Part shown: piece by piece, positions 9,431 through 23,795 of the stretch | Position numbering within the stretch: position 1 is the first letter of the stretch | Layout: the number at the start of each line of letters is the position of its first letter | Assembly: GCF_051020955.1 (NCBI RefSeq) | Contig: NW_027476097.1 | Span: 2,073,001 to 2,137,000 of the forward strand | Length of the DNA stretch: 64,000 nucleotides | Reading direction: 5' to 3' | Source: Megalopta genalis | Taxonomy: Eukaryota > Arthropoda > Insecta > Hymenoptera > Halictidae | The notes under the pieces: generated by a model | What the model saw: the letters and a program-made list of their open reading frames with translations, nothing else | What the model was told of the DNA's origin: nothing | Database searches by the model: none | Position numbers and translations under genes: made by a program

Positions 9431-12400
9431 TGTATGAAGCTAAACCATTTCTTTCGCATGGATTCTAAGATAACCCTTCTACTTCGCATTCAATTGAAGC
9501 TAAATCATGTGTTTCGCATGGATTTGAAGCTAACACGTTTGTTTCGCATGATGTTGAAGCTAAATCATGTATATCAGAGGTGTATGAAGCTAAACCATTT
9601 GTTTCGCATGGATTCGAAGATAACCCTTCTACTTCGCATTCATTTGAAGCTAAATCATGTGTTTCGCATGGATTTGAATCTAACTCGTTTGTTTCGCATG
9701 CATTTCAAGCTATTTCATTTATATCACAAGTATTTGAATGTAACTCATTTATTTCGCATGGATTTGATGCTAAGCCTTCTACTTCGCGTTGATTTGATGC
9801 TAAATCATGTGTTTCGCATGGATTTGATTCTAACTCGTTTGTTTCGCTTGCTGTTGAATGTAATTCATGTATATCATAAGTATTTGAAGCTAAACCATTT
9901 CTTTCGCATGGATTCTAAGAAAACCCTTCTACTTCGCATTCAATTGAAGCTAAATCATGTGTTTCGCATGGATTTGAAGCTAACACGTTTGTTTCGCATG
10001 ATGTTGAAGCTAAATCATGTATATCACAGGTGTAAGAAGCTAAACCATTTGTTCCGCATGAATTCGAAGATTAGCTTTCTACTACGCATTGATTTGAAAC
10101 TAAATCATGTGTTTCGCATTGTTTTGAAGCTAACTCGTTTGTTTCGCATTCAGTTGAAGCTAAATCATGTATATCACAGGTATTTGAAGCTAAACCATTT
10201 GTTTCGCATGGATTCGAAGATCAGCCTCCTACTTCGCATTGATTTAATCTTAAATCATATGTTTCGCATGGATTTGAAGCTAACTCGGTTGTTTCGCATG
10301 CAGTTGAAGCTAAATCATGTATATCACAAGTATTTGAAGCTAATCCATTTGTTTCGCATGGATTCAAAGATCAGTCTTCTACTTCGCATTGATTTGAAGC
10401 TAAATCATGTGTTTCGCATGGATTTGAATCTAACTCGTTTGTTTCGCATGCTGTTGAAGCTAAATCGTGTATATCACAAGTATTTGAAGCTAAACCATTT
10501 GTTTCGCATGGATTCGAAGATAACCCTTCTACTTCGCATTGATTTGAAGCTAAATCATGTATATCGTAAGTATTTGATGCAAAACCATTTGTTTCGCCTT
10601 GATTCGAAGATCAGCTTTCTGCTACGTATTGATTTGAAGCTAAATCATGTCATTCACTTGGTTTTCAAGCTAACCCGTTTTTTTCGCATGCTGTCGAAGC
10701 TAAATCAAGTATATCACAATTATTTGAAGCTAAACCATTTGTTTCGCACGGATTCGAAGATCAGACTTCTACTTCGCGCATTGATTTGGAGCTAAATCCT
10801 GTGTTTCCCATGGATTTGAAGCTATCTCGTTTGTTTCGCATACAGTTGAAGCTAAATCATGTATATCACAAGTATTTGAAGCTAAAGCGTGTGATTGGCA
10901 TTTGATTTGAAGTTAAGGCTTCTACTTCGTATTGATTTGAATTTGAATTATGTGTTTCGTTTGGATTTGAAGCTAACTCGTTTGTTTCGCATGCAGTTGA
11001 AGCTAAATCATGTATATCACAGGTGTATGAAGCTAAACCATTTGTTTCGCATGGATTCGAAGATAACCCTTCTACTTCGCATTCATTTGAAGCTAAATCA
11101 TGTGTTTCGCATGGATTTGAAGCTAACTCGTTTGTTTCGCATGCTGTTTAAGCTAAATCATGTATATCACAAGTATTTGAAGCTAAACCATTTGTTTCGC
11201 ATGGTTTCGAAGATCAGCCTAATACTTCGCATTTATTTGAAGCTAAATCATATATTTCGCATGGATTTGAAGCTAACTTGTTTGTTTCGCATGCAGTTGA
11301 AGCCAAATCATGTATATCACAGGTGTATGAAGCTAAACCATTTGTTTCGCATGGATTCGAAGAGCAGCCTTTTACTTCGCATTGATGTGAAGTTAAATCA
11401 TATGATTCGCATGGATTTGAAGCTAACACGTTTGTTTCGCATGTTGTTGAAGCAGAATCATGTATATCACAGGTGTTTGAAGCTAAACCATTTGTTTCGC
11501 ATGGTCTGGAAGATAAGCCTTCTACTTCGCATAGATTTGAAACTAAATCATGTCATTCACTTGGGTTTGAAGCTAACTCGATTTTTTCGCATGCAGTTGA
11601 AGCTCAATCACGTATATCACAAGTATTTGAAGCTAAACCATTTGTTTCGCATGGTTTCGAAGATCAGCCTAATACTTCGCATTTATTTGAAGCTAAATCA
11701 TGTGTTTCGCATGGATTTGAATCTAACTCGTTTGTTTCGCATGCTGTTGAAGCTAAATCATGTATATCACAAGTACTTGAAGCTGAACCATCTGTTTCGT
11801 GTGGATTCGAAGAGCAGCCTTTTACTTCGCATTGATTTGAAGTTAAATCATATGTTTCGCATGGATTTGAAGCTAACTCGTTTGTTTCGCATGCAGTTGA
11901 AGCTAAATCATGTATATCACAGGTGTATGAAGCTAAACCATTTGTTTCGCATGGATTCGAAGATAACCCTTCTACTTCGCATTCATTTGAAGCTAAATCA
12001 TGTGTTTCGCATGGATTTGAATCTAACTCGTTTGTTTCGCATGCTGTTGAAGCTAAATCATGTATATCACAAGTACTTGAAGCTAAACCATCTGTTTCGT
12101 GTGGATTCGAAGAGCAGCCTTTTACTTCGCATTGATTTGAAGTTAAATCATATGTTTCGCATGGATTTGAAGCTAACTCGTTTGTTTCGCATGCAGTTGA
12201 AGCTAAATCATGTATATCACAGGTGTATGAAGCTAAACCATTTGTTTCGCATGGATTCGAAGATAACCCTTCTACTTCGCATTCATTTGAAGCTAAATCA
12301 TGTGTTTCGCATGGATTTGAATCTAACTCGTTTGTTTCGCATGTTGTTGAAGCAGAATCATGTATATCACAGGTGTTTGAAGCTAAACCATTTGTTTCGC

Positions 12401-15400
12401 ATGGTCTGGAAGATAAGCCTTCTACTTCGCATAGATTTGAAGCTAAATCATGTCATTCACTTGGGTTTGAAGCTAACTCGATTTTTTCGCATGCAGTTGA
12501 AGCTCAATCATGTATTTCACAGGTATTTGAACCTAAACCATTTGTTTCGCATGGATTTGAAACTAAGCCTTCTACTTCGCATTGATTTGAATATAGATCA
12601 TGCGTTTCTCTTGGATTTGATGCTCACTCGTTTGTTTCGCATGCAGTTGAAGCTGAATCATGTATATCCCAAGTATTTGAAGCTAAACCATTTGATTCCC
12701 ATGGATTTGAAGCTAAGCCTTCTACTTCGCATTGATTTGTAGCTAAATCATGTGTTTCGCATGGATTTGAAGCTAACTCGTTTGTTTCGCATGCTGTTTA
12801 AGCTAAATCATGTATATCACAAGTATTTGAAGCTAAACCATTTGTTTCGCATGGATTCGAAGATAACCCTTCTACTTCGCATTGATTTGAAGCTAAATCA
12901 TGTGTTTCGCATGGATTTGAATCTAACTGGTTTGTTTCGCATGCATTTCAAGCTATTTCATTTATATCACAAGTATTTGAATGTAACTCATTTATTTCGC
13001 ATGGATTTGATGCTAAGCCTTCTACTTCGCGTTGATTTGATGCGAAATCATGTGTTTCGCATGGATTTGATTCTAACTCGTTTGTTTCGCTTGCTGTTGA
13101 ATTTAAATCATGTATACCACAAGTATTTGAAGCTAAACCATTTGTTTTGCATGGATTTGAAGCTAAGCCTTCTACTTCGCATTGATTTGAAAATAAATCA
13201 TGCGTTTCTCTTGGATTTTATGCTAACACGTTTGTTTCGCATGATGTTGAAGCTAAATCATGTTTATTACAAGTATTTGAAGCTAAACCATCTGTTTCGT
13301 GTGGATTCGAAGAGCAGCCTTCTACATCGCATTGATTTGAAGTTAAATCATATATTTCGCATGGATTTGAAGCTAACTTGTTTGTTTCGCATGCAGTTGA
13401 AGCCAAATCATGTATATCACAGGTGTATGAAGCTAAACCATTTGTTTCGCATGGATTCGAAGAGCAGCCTTTTACTTCGCATTGATGTGAAGTTAAATCA
13501 TATGATTCGCATGGATTTGAAGCTAACACGTTTGTTTCGCATGTTGTTGAAGCAGAATCATGTATATCACAGGTGTTTGAAGCTAAACCATTTGTTTCGC
13601 ATGGTCTGGAAGATAAGCCTTCTACTTCGCATAGATTTGAAGCTAAATCATGTCATTCACTTGGGTTTGAAGCTAACTCGATTTTTTCGCATGCAGTTGA
13701 AGCTCAATCATGTATTTCACAGGTATTTGAACCTAAACCATTTGTTTCGCATGGATTTGAAACTAAGCCTTCTACTTCGCAATGATTTGAATATAGATCA
13801 TGCGTTTCTCTTGGATTTGATGCTCACTCGTTTGTTTCGCATGCTGTTTAAGCTAAATCATGTATATCACAAGTATTTGAAGCTAAACCATTTGTTTCGC
13901 ATGGATTCGAAGATAACCCTTCTACTTCGCATTCATTTGAAGCTAAATCATGTGTTTCGCATGGATTTGAATCTAACTCGTTTGTTTCGCATGCATTTCA
14001 AGCTATTTCATTTATATCACAAGTATTTGAATGTAACGCATTTATTTCGCATGGATTTGATGCTAAGCCTTCTACTTCGCATTGATTTGATGCTAAATCA
14101 TGTGTTTCGCATGGATTTGAAGCTAACTCGTTTGTTTCGCATGCAGTTGAAGCTAAATCATGTATATCACAGGTGTATGAAGCTAAACCATTTGTTTCGC
14201 ATGGTTTCGAAGATCAGCCTAATACTTCGCATTTATTTGAAGCTAAATCATGTGTTTCGCAAGGTTTTGAATCTAACTCGGTTGTTTCGCATGCAGTTGA
14301 AGCTAAATCATGTATATCACATGTATTTGAAGCTAAACCATTTGTTTCGCATGGATTCGAAGATCAGCCTTCTACTTCGCATTGATTTGAAGCTAAATCA
14401 TGTGTTTCGCATTGTTTTGAAGCTAACTCGTTTGTTTCGCATTCAGTTGAAGCTAAATCATGTATATCACAGGTATTTGAAGCTAAACCATTTGTTTCGC
14501 ATGGATTCGAAGATCAGCCTTCTACTTCGCATTCATTTGAAGCTAAATCATGTGTTTCGCATGGATTTGAATCTAACTCGTTTGTTTCGCATGCATTTCA
14601 AGCTATTTCATTTATATCACAAGTATTTGAATGTAACTCATTTATTTCGCATGGATTTGATGCTAAGCCTTCTACTTCGCGTTGATTTGATGCTAAATCA
14701 TGTGTTTCGCATGGATTTGATTCTAACTCGTTTGTTTCGCTTGCTGTTGAAGCTAAATCATGTATATCACAAGTATTTGAAGCTAAAGCGTATGATTGGC
14801 ATTTGATTTGAAGTTAAGGCTTCTACTTCGCATTGATTTGAATATGAATTATGTGTTTCGTTTGGATTTGAAGCTATCTCGTTTGTTTCGCATGCATTTC
14901 AAGCTATTTCATTTATATCACAAGTATTTGAATGTAACGCATTTATTTCGCATGGATTTGATGCTAAGCCTTCTACTTCGCATTGATTTGATGCTAAATC
15001 ATGTGTTTCGCATGGATTTGAAGCTAACTCGTTTGTTTCGCATGCAGTTGAAGCTAAATCATGTATATCACAGGTGTATGAAGCTAAACCATTTGTTTCG
15101 CATGGATTCGAAGATCAGCCTTCTACTTCGCATTGATTTAATCTTAATTCATATGTTTCGCATGGATTTGAAGCTAACTCAGTTGTTTCGCATGATGTTG
15201 AAGCTAAATCATGTATATTACAAGTATTTGAAGCTAAACCATATGTTTCGTGTGGATTCGAAGAGCAGTCTTTTACTTCGCATTGATTTGACGTTAAATC
15301 ATATGTTTCGCATGGATTTGAATCTAACTCGTTTGTTTCGCATGCAGTTGAAGCTAAATCATGTATATCACAAGTATTTGAAGCTAAACCATTTGTTTCG

Positions 15401-18400
15401 CATGGTTTCGAAGATCAGCCTAATACTTCGCATTTATTTGAAGCTGAATCTTGTGTTTCGCATGGATTTGAAGCTAACTCGGTTGTTTCGCATGATGTTG
15501 AAGCTAAATCATGTATATTACAAGTATTTGAAGCTAAACCATATGTTTCGTGTGGATTCGAAGAGCAGTCTTTTACTTCGCATTGATTTGACGTTAAATC
15601 ATATGTTTCGCATGGATTTGAATCTAACTCGTTTGTTTCGCATACAGTTGAAGCTAAATCATGTATATCACATGTATTTGAAGCTAAACCATTTGTTTCG
15701 CATGGATTTCGAAGATAACCCTTCTCCTTCGCATTCATTTGAAGCTAAATCATGTGTTTCACTTGGATTTGAATCTAACTCGTTTGTTTCGCATGCAGTT
15801 GAATCTAAATCATGTATTTCACAGGTATTTGAAACTAAACCATTTGTTTCGCATGGTTTCGAAGATCAGCCTGATACTTCGCATTTATTTGAAGCTAAAT
15901 CATGTGTTTCGCAAGCATTTGAATCTAACTCGTTTGTTTCGCATGCAGTTGAAGCTAAATCATGTATATCACAGGTGTATGAAGCTAAACCATTTGTTTC
16001 GCATGGATTCGAAGATAACCCTTCTACTTCGCATTCATTTGAAGCTAAATCATGTGTTTCGCATGGATTTGAATCTAACTCGTTTGTTTCGCATGCAGTC
16101 GAAGCTGAATCATGTATATCACAAGTATTTGAAGATAAACCATTTGTTTCGCATGGATTCGAAGTTCAGACTTCTACTTCGCATTGATATGGAGTTAAAT
16201 CATGTGTTTCGCATGGATTTGAAGCTAACTCGTTTGTTTCGCATGCAGTTGAAGCTAAATCATGTATATCACAGGTGTATGAAGATAAACCATTGGTGTC
16301 GCATGGATTCGAAGATAACCCTTCTACTTCGCATTGATTTGAAGATAAATCATGTGTTTCGCCTGGATTTGAATATAACTCGGTTGTTTCGCATGCAGTT
16401 GAAGCTAAATCATGTATATCACAGGTGTATGAAGCTAAACCATTTGTTTCGCATGGATTCGAAGATCAGCCTTCTACTTCGCATTGATTTAATCTTAATT
16501 CATATGTTTCGCATGGATTTGAAGCTAACTCAGTTGTTTCGCATGATGTTGAAGCTAAATCATGTATATTACAAGTATTTGAAGCTAAACCATATGTTTC
16601 GTGTGGATTCGAAGAGCAGTCTTTTACTTCGCATTGATTTGACGTTAAATCATATGTTTCGCATGGATTTGAATCTAACTCGTTTGTTTCGCATGCAGTT
16701 GAAGCTAAATCATGTATATCACAAGTAGTTGAAGCTAAACCATCTGTTTCGTGTGGATTCGAAGAGCAGCCTTTTACTTCGCATTGATGTAAAGTTAAAT
16801 CATATGTTTCGCATGGATTTGAAGCTAACACGTTTGTTTCGCACGATGTTGAAGCTAAATCATGTATATTACAAGTATTTGAAGCTAAACCATATGTTTC
16901 GTGTGGATTCGAAGAGCAGCCTTTTACTTCGCATTGATTTGAAGTTAAATCATATGTTTCGCATGGATTTGAAGCTAACTCGTTTGTTTCGCATGCAGTT
17001 GAAGCTAAATCATGTATATCACAGGTGTATGAAGCTAAACCATTTGTTTCGCATGGATTCGAAGATAACCCTTCTACTTCGCATTCATTTGAAGCTAAAT
17101 CATGTGTTTCGCATGGATTTGAATCTAACTCGTTTGTTTCGCATGTTGTTGAAGCGGAATCATGTATATCACAGGTGTTTGAAGCTAAACCATTTGTTTC
17201 GCATGGTCTGGAAGATAAGCCTTCTACTTCGCATAGATTTGAAGCTAAATCATGTCATTCACTTGGGTTTGAAGCTAACTCGATTTTTTCGCATGCAGTT
17301 GAAGCCAAATCATGTATTTCACAGGTATTTGAACCTAAACCATTTGTTTCGCATGGATTTGAAACTAAGCCTTCTACTTCGCATTGATTTGAATATAGAT
17401 CATGCGTTTCTCTTGGATTTGATGCTCACTCGTTTGTTTCGCATGCAGTTGAAGCTGAATCATGTATATCCCAAGTATTTGAAGCTAAACCATTTGATTC
17501 CCATGGATTTGAAGCTAAGCCTTCTACTTCGAATTGATTTGTAGCTAAATCATGTGTTTCGCATGGATTTGAAGCTAACTCGTTTGTTTCGCATGCTGTT
17601 TAAGCTAAATCATGTATATCACAAGTATTTGAAGCTAAACCATTTGTTTCGCATGGATTCGAAGATAACCCTTCTACTTCGCATTCATTTGATGCTAAAT
17701 CATGTGTTTCGCATGGATTTGAATCTAACTCGTTTGTTTCGCATGCATTTCAAGCTATTTCATTTATATCACAAGTATTTGAATGTAACTCATTTATTTC
17801 GCATGGATTTGATGCTAAGCCTTCTACTTCGCGTTGATTTGATGCGAAATCATGTGTTTCGCATGGATTTGAAGCTAACTCGGTTGTTTCGCATGATGTT
17901 GAAGCTAAATCATGTATATTACAAGTATTTGAAGCTAAACCATCTGTTTCGTGTGGATTCGAAGAGCAGCCTTCTACTTCGCATTGATTTGAAGTTAAAT
18001 CATATATTTCGCATGGATTTGAAGCTAACTTGTTTGTTTCGCATGCAGTTGAAGCCAAATCATGTATATCACAGGTGTATGAAGCTAAACCATTTGTTTC
18101 GCATGGATTCGAAGAGCAGCCTTTTACTTCGCATTGATGTGAAGTTAAATCATATATTTCGCATGGATTTGAAGCTAACTTGTTTGTTTCGCATGCAGTT
18201 GAAGCCAAATCATGTATATCACAGGTGTATGAAGCTAAACCATTTTTTTCGCATGGATTTCGAAGATAACCCTTCTACTTCGCATTCATTTGAAGCTAAA
18301 TCAAGTGTTTCGCATGGATTTGAATCTAACTCGTTTGTTTCGAATGCTGTTGAAGCTAAATCATGTATATCACAAGTATTTGAAGCTAAACCATTTGTTT

Positions 18401-20527
18401 CGCATGGTTTCGAAGATCAGCCTAATACTTCGCATTTATTTGAAGCTAAATCATGTGTTTCGCAAGGTTTTGAATCTAACTCGGTAGTTTCGCATGCAGT
18501 TGAAGCTAAATCATGTATATCACATGTATTTGAAGCTAAACCATTTGTTTCGCATGGATTCGAAGATCAGCCTTCTACTTCGCATTGATTTAATCTTAAT
18601 TCATATGTTTCGCATGGATTTGAAGCTAACTCGGTTGTTTCGCATGATGTTGAAGCTAAATCATGTATATTACAAGTATTTGAAGCTAAACCATATGTTT
18701 CGTGTGGATTCGAAGAGCAGTCTTTTACTTCGCATTGATTTGAGGCTAAATCACGTGTTTCGCTTGGATTTGAAGCTAACTCGTTTTTTTCGCATGCAGT
18801 GGAAGCAAAATCATGTTTATCACAAGCATTTGAAGCTAAACCATTTGTTTCGCATGGATTCGTAGACGAGCCTTCTACTTCGCTTGGATTTGAAGCTAAC
18901 TCGTTTGTTTCGCATGCTGTCGAAGCTAAATCAAGTATATCACAAGTATTTGAAGCTAAATCATTTGTTTCGAATGGATTCGAAGATCAGACTTCTACTT
19001 CGCATTGATTTGAAGCTAAATCCTGTGTTTCCCATGGATTTGAAGTTAACGCGTTTGTTTCGCATGCAGTTGAAGCTAAAACATGTATATCACAAGTATT
19101 TGAAGCTAAACCGTATGATTAGCATGAGTTTGAAGGTAAGACTTCAACTTCGCATTGATTTGAAGCTAAATCATGTCATTCAATTGGATTTGAAGCTAAC
19201 TCGTCTTTTTCGCAAGCAGTTGAAGCTAAATCATGTATATCACAGGTGTATGAATCTAAACCATTTGTTTCGCATGGATTCGAAGATCAGCCTTCTACTT
19301 CGCAGTGTTGTGAAGCTAAATCATGTGTTTCGCATGGATTTGAAGCTAACTCGTTTGATTCGCATGCTGTTGAAGCGAAATCTTGTATATCACATGTATT
19401 AGAATCTAAATCATTTGTTTCGCATGGATTCGAAGATAAACCTACTACTTCGCATTCATTTGAAGGTAGATCATGTGTTTCGCATGGATTTGAAGCTATC
19501 TCGTTTGATTCGCATGCAGTTGTAGCTAAATCATGTTTATCACAATTATTTGAAGCAAAACCATTTGTTTCGCGTGGATTCGAAGATCAGCCTTCTACTT
19601 CGCATTGATTTGGAGGTAAATCATGTGTTTCGCATGGATTTGAAGGTAAGACTTCTACTTCGCATTGATTTGAAGATGAATTGTGTGTTTCGTTTGGATT
19701 TGAAGCTATCTCGTTTTTTTCGCATACAGTTGAAGCTAAATCATGTATATCACAGGTGTTTGAAGCTAAACCATTTGTTTCGCATGGATTCGAATATAAG
19801 CCTTCTACTTCGTATTGATTTGATGCTAAATAATGTGTTTCGCATGGATTTGAAGCTAACTCGTTTATTTCGCATGCTGTTGAAACTAAGTCATGTATAT
19901 CACAAGTATTTGAAGCTAAACCAATTATTTCGCATGGATTCGTAGACAACCCTTCTACTTCGCTTGAATGTGAAGCTATCTCGTTTGTTTCGCATGCTGG
20001 TGAAGCTAAATCAAGTATATCACAAGTATTTGAAGCTAAACCATTTGTTTCGCATGGATTCGAAGATAACCCTTCTACTTCGTATTGATTTGAAGCTAAA
20101 TCATGTGTTTCGCATGGATTTGAATCTAACTCGTTTTTTTCGCTTGCAGTTGAAGCTAAATCATGTATTTCACAGGTATTTGAATCTAAACCATTTGTTT
20201 CGCATGGATTCGAAGATCAGCCTTCTACTTCGCATTGATTTGATGTTAAATCATATGTTTCGCATGGATTTGAAGCTAACTCGTTTGTTTCGCATGCAGT
20301 CGAAGCTGAATCATGTATATCACAAGTATTTGAAGATAAACCATTTGTTTCGCATGGATTCGAAGTTCAGACTTCTACTTCGCATTGATATGGAGCTAAA
20401 TCATGTGTTTCGCATGGATTTGAAGCTAACTCGTTTGTTTCGCATGCAGTTGAAGCTAAATCATGTATATCACAGGTGTATGAAGCTAAACCATTTGTTT
20501 CGCATGGATTCAAAGATCAGTCTTCTA

Positions 20528-22640
20528 CCTCGCATTATTTGAAGATAAATCCTGTGTTTCCCATGGATTTGAAGCTAACTCGTTTGTTTCGCATGTAGTA
20601 GAAGCTCAGTCATCTATATCACAGGTGTTTGAAGCTAAACCATTTGTTTCGCATGGATTCGAAGATAAGCCTTCTACTTCGTATTTGATTAGATGCTAAA
20701 TCATGTGCTTCGCATAGATTTGAGGCTCACTCGTTTGTTTCGCTTGCTGTTGAATGTAAATCATGTATATCACAATTATTTGAAGCTAAACCATTTGTTT
20801 CGCATGGATTCGAACATAAGCCTTCTACTTCGCATTGATTTGAAGCTAAATCATGTGTTTCGCCTGGATTTGAATCTAACTCGGTTGTTTCGCATGCAGT
20901 CGAAGCTAAATCATGTATATCACAAGTATTTGAAGCTAAACCATTTGTTTCGCATGGATTCAAAGATCAGTCCTCTACTTCGCATTTATTTGAAGCTAAA
21001 TCACGTGTTTCGCATGGATTTGAATCTAACTCGGTTGTTTCGCATGCAGTCGAAGCTAAATCATGTATATCACAAGTATTTGAAGCTAAACCATTTGTTT
21101 CGCATGGATTCAAAGATCAGTCCTCTACTTCGCATTTATTTGAAGCTAAATCATGTGTTTCGCATGAATTTGAATCTAACTCGTTTTTTTCGCATGCAGT
21201 TGAAGCTAAATCATGTATATCACAGGTATTTGAAGCTAAGCCATTTGTTTCGCATGGATTCGAAGATAAGCCTTCTACTTCGCATTTATTTGAAGCTAAA
21301 TCATGTGTTTCGCATGGATTTGAATCTAACTCGTTTGTTTCGCATGCAGTCGAAGCTGAATCATGTATATCACAGGTGTATGAAGCTAAACCATTGGTTT
21401 CGCATGGATTCGAAGATAACCCTTCTACTTCGCACGGATTTGAAGCTAAATCATGTGTTTCGCATGGATTTGAATCTAACTCGTTTGTTTCGCATGCTGT
21501 TGAAGCTAAATCATGTATATCACAGGTGTTTGTAGCTAAACCATTTGTTTCGCATGAATTCAAAGATCAGCCCTCTACTTCGGATTGATTTGAAGCTAAA
21601 TGATGTGTTTCGCATGGATTTGAATCTAACTCGTTTGTTTCGCATGCAGTTGAAGCTGAATCATGTATATCACAGGTGTATGAAGATAAACCATTGGTGT
21701 CGCATGGATTCGAAGATAACCCTTCTACTTCGCATTGATTTGAAGATAAATCATGTGTGTCGCCTGGATTTGAATCTAACTCGGTTGTTTCGCATGCAGT
21801 TGAAGCTAAATCATGTATATCACAGGTGTTTGAAGCTAAACAATTTGTTTCGCATGGACTGGAAGATAAGCCTTCTATTACCCATTGATTTGAAGCTAAA
21901 TCATGTGTTTCAAATGGATTTGAAGATAACTCGTATGTTTCGCATGCTGTTGAAGCTAAATCACGTATATCGCAAGTATTTGAAGCTAAACCATTTGTTA
22001 CGCATGGATTCAAAGATCAGCCTTCTACTGCGCATTGATTTGAAGCTAAATCCTGTGTTTCCCATGGATTTGAAGCTAACTCGTTCGTTTCGCATGGAGT
22101 TGAAGCTAAATCATGTATATCACAGGTGTTTGAAGATGAACCATTTGTTTCGCATGGATTCGAAGATCAGACTTCTACTTCGCATTGATTTGAAGTTAAA
22201 TCATATGTTTCACATGGATTTGAAGCTAACTCGTTTGTTTCGCATGCTGTTGAAGCTAAATCATGTATATCACAAGTATTTGAAGCTAAACCGTGTGATT
22301 GGCATGGATTAGAAGGTAAGGCTTCTACTTCGCATTGATTTGAAGCTAAATCCTGTGTTTCCCATGGATTTGAAGGTAAGACTTCTACTTCGCATTGATT
22401 TGAAGATGAATAATGTGTTTCGTTTGGATTTGAAGCTATCTCGTTTTTTTCGCATGCAGTTGAAGCTAAATCATGTATATCGCAAGTATTTGAAGTTAAA
22501 CCATTTGTTTCGCATGGATTCGAAGCTAAGCCTTATACCTCGCACTGATTTGGAGCTAAATCATGTGTTTCGCATGGATTTGAAGATAACTCGTTTGTTT
22601 CGCATGCTGTTGAAGTTAAATCATCTATATCACAAGTATT
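20528..22640 (+). repeat. Multi-kb satellite module, copy 1 (partner 23796-25758)
   Basis: Rare variants such as 'cctcgcattatttgaag', 'gcatgtagtagaagctcag', 'cgtatttgattagatgc' and 'gtgtgattggcatgg' recur in the same order in the partner. The offset is 3268 bp at the left and 3118 bp at the right. The difference is exactly 150 bp, one HOR lost or gained between copies. Confidence 0.8.
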
Positions 22641-23795
22641 TTAAGCTAAACCATTTGTTTCGCATGGATTCAATGATCAGTCTCTACTTCGCATTGATTT
22701 GTAGCTAAATCATGTGTTTCGCATGGATTTGAAGCTAACACGTTTATTTCGCATGCTGTTGTAGCTAAATCAAGTATATCACAAGTATTTGAAGCTGAAC
22801 CAGTTGTTTCGCATGGATTCGAATATAAGCCTTCTACTTCGTATTGATTTGATGCTAAATCATGTGTTTCGCATGGATTTGAAGCTAACTCGTTTGATTC
22901 GCATGCAGTTGAAGCTTAATCGTGCATATCACAAGTATTTGAAGCTAAACCATTTGTTTCGCATGGATTTGAAGCTATGCCTTCTACTTCGCATTGATTT
23001 GAAGATAAATCATGTGTTCCGCATGGATTCGAAGATAAGCCTTCTACTTCGCATTGATTTCAGGCAAATCATGTGTTTCGCCTGGATTTGAAGCTAACTC
23101 GTCTTTTTCGAATGCAGTTGAAACTAAATCATGTATATCACAGGTACTTGAAGCTAAACCTTTTGCTTCGCATGGACTCGAAGATAAGCCTTCTACTTCG
23201 CATTGATTTGAAGTTAAATCATATGTTTCGCATGAATTTGAATCTAACTAGTTTATTTCGCACGCTGTTGTAGCTAAATCAAGTATATCACAAGTATTTG
23301 AAGCTGAACCAGTTGTTTCGCATGGATTCGAATATAAGCCTTCTGCTTCGTATTGATTTGAAGCTAAATCATGTGTTTCAAATGGATTTGAAGGTAACTC
23401 GTATGTTTCTCATGCTGTTGAAGCTAAATCATGTATATCGGAAGTATTTGATGCTAAACCATTTGTTTCGCATGGATTCGACGATCAGCTTTCTGCTACG
23501 CATTGATTTGAAGCTAAATCATGTCATTCTCTTGGATTTGAAGCTAACTCGTTTTTTTCGCTTGCAGTTGAAGCTAAATCATGTATTTCACAGGTATTTG
23601 AATCTAAACCATTTGTTTCGCATGGATTCGAAGATCAGACTTCTACTTCGCATTGATTTGATGTTAAATCATATGTTTCGCATGGATTTGAAGCTAACTC
23701 GTTTGTTTCGCATGCTGTTGAAGCTAAATCATGTATATCACAGGTGTATGAAGCTAAACCATTTGTTTCGCATGGATTCAAAGATCAGACTTCTA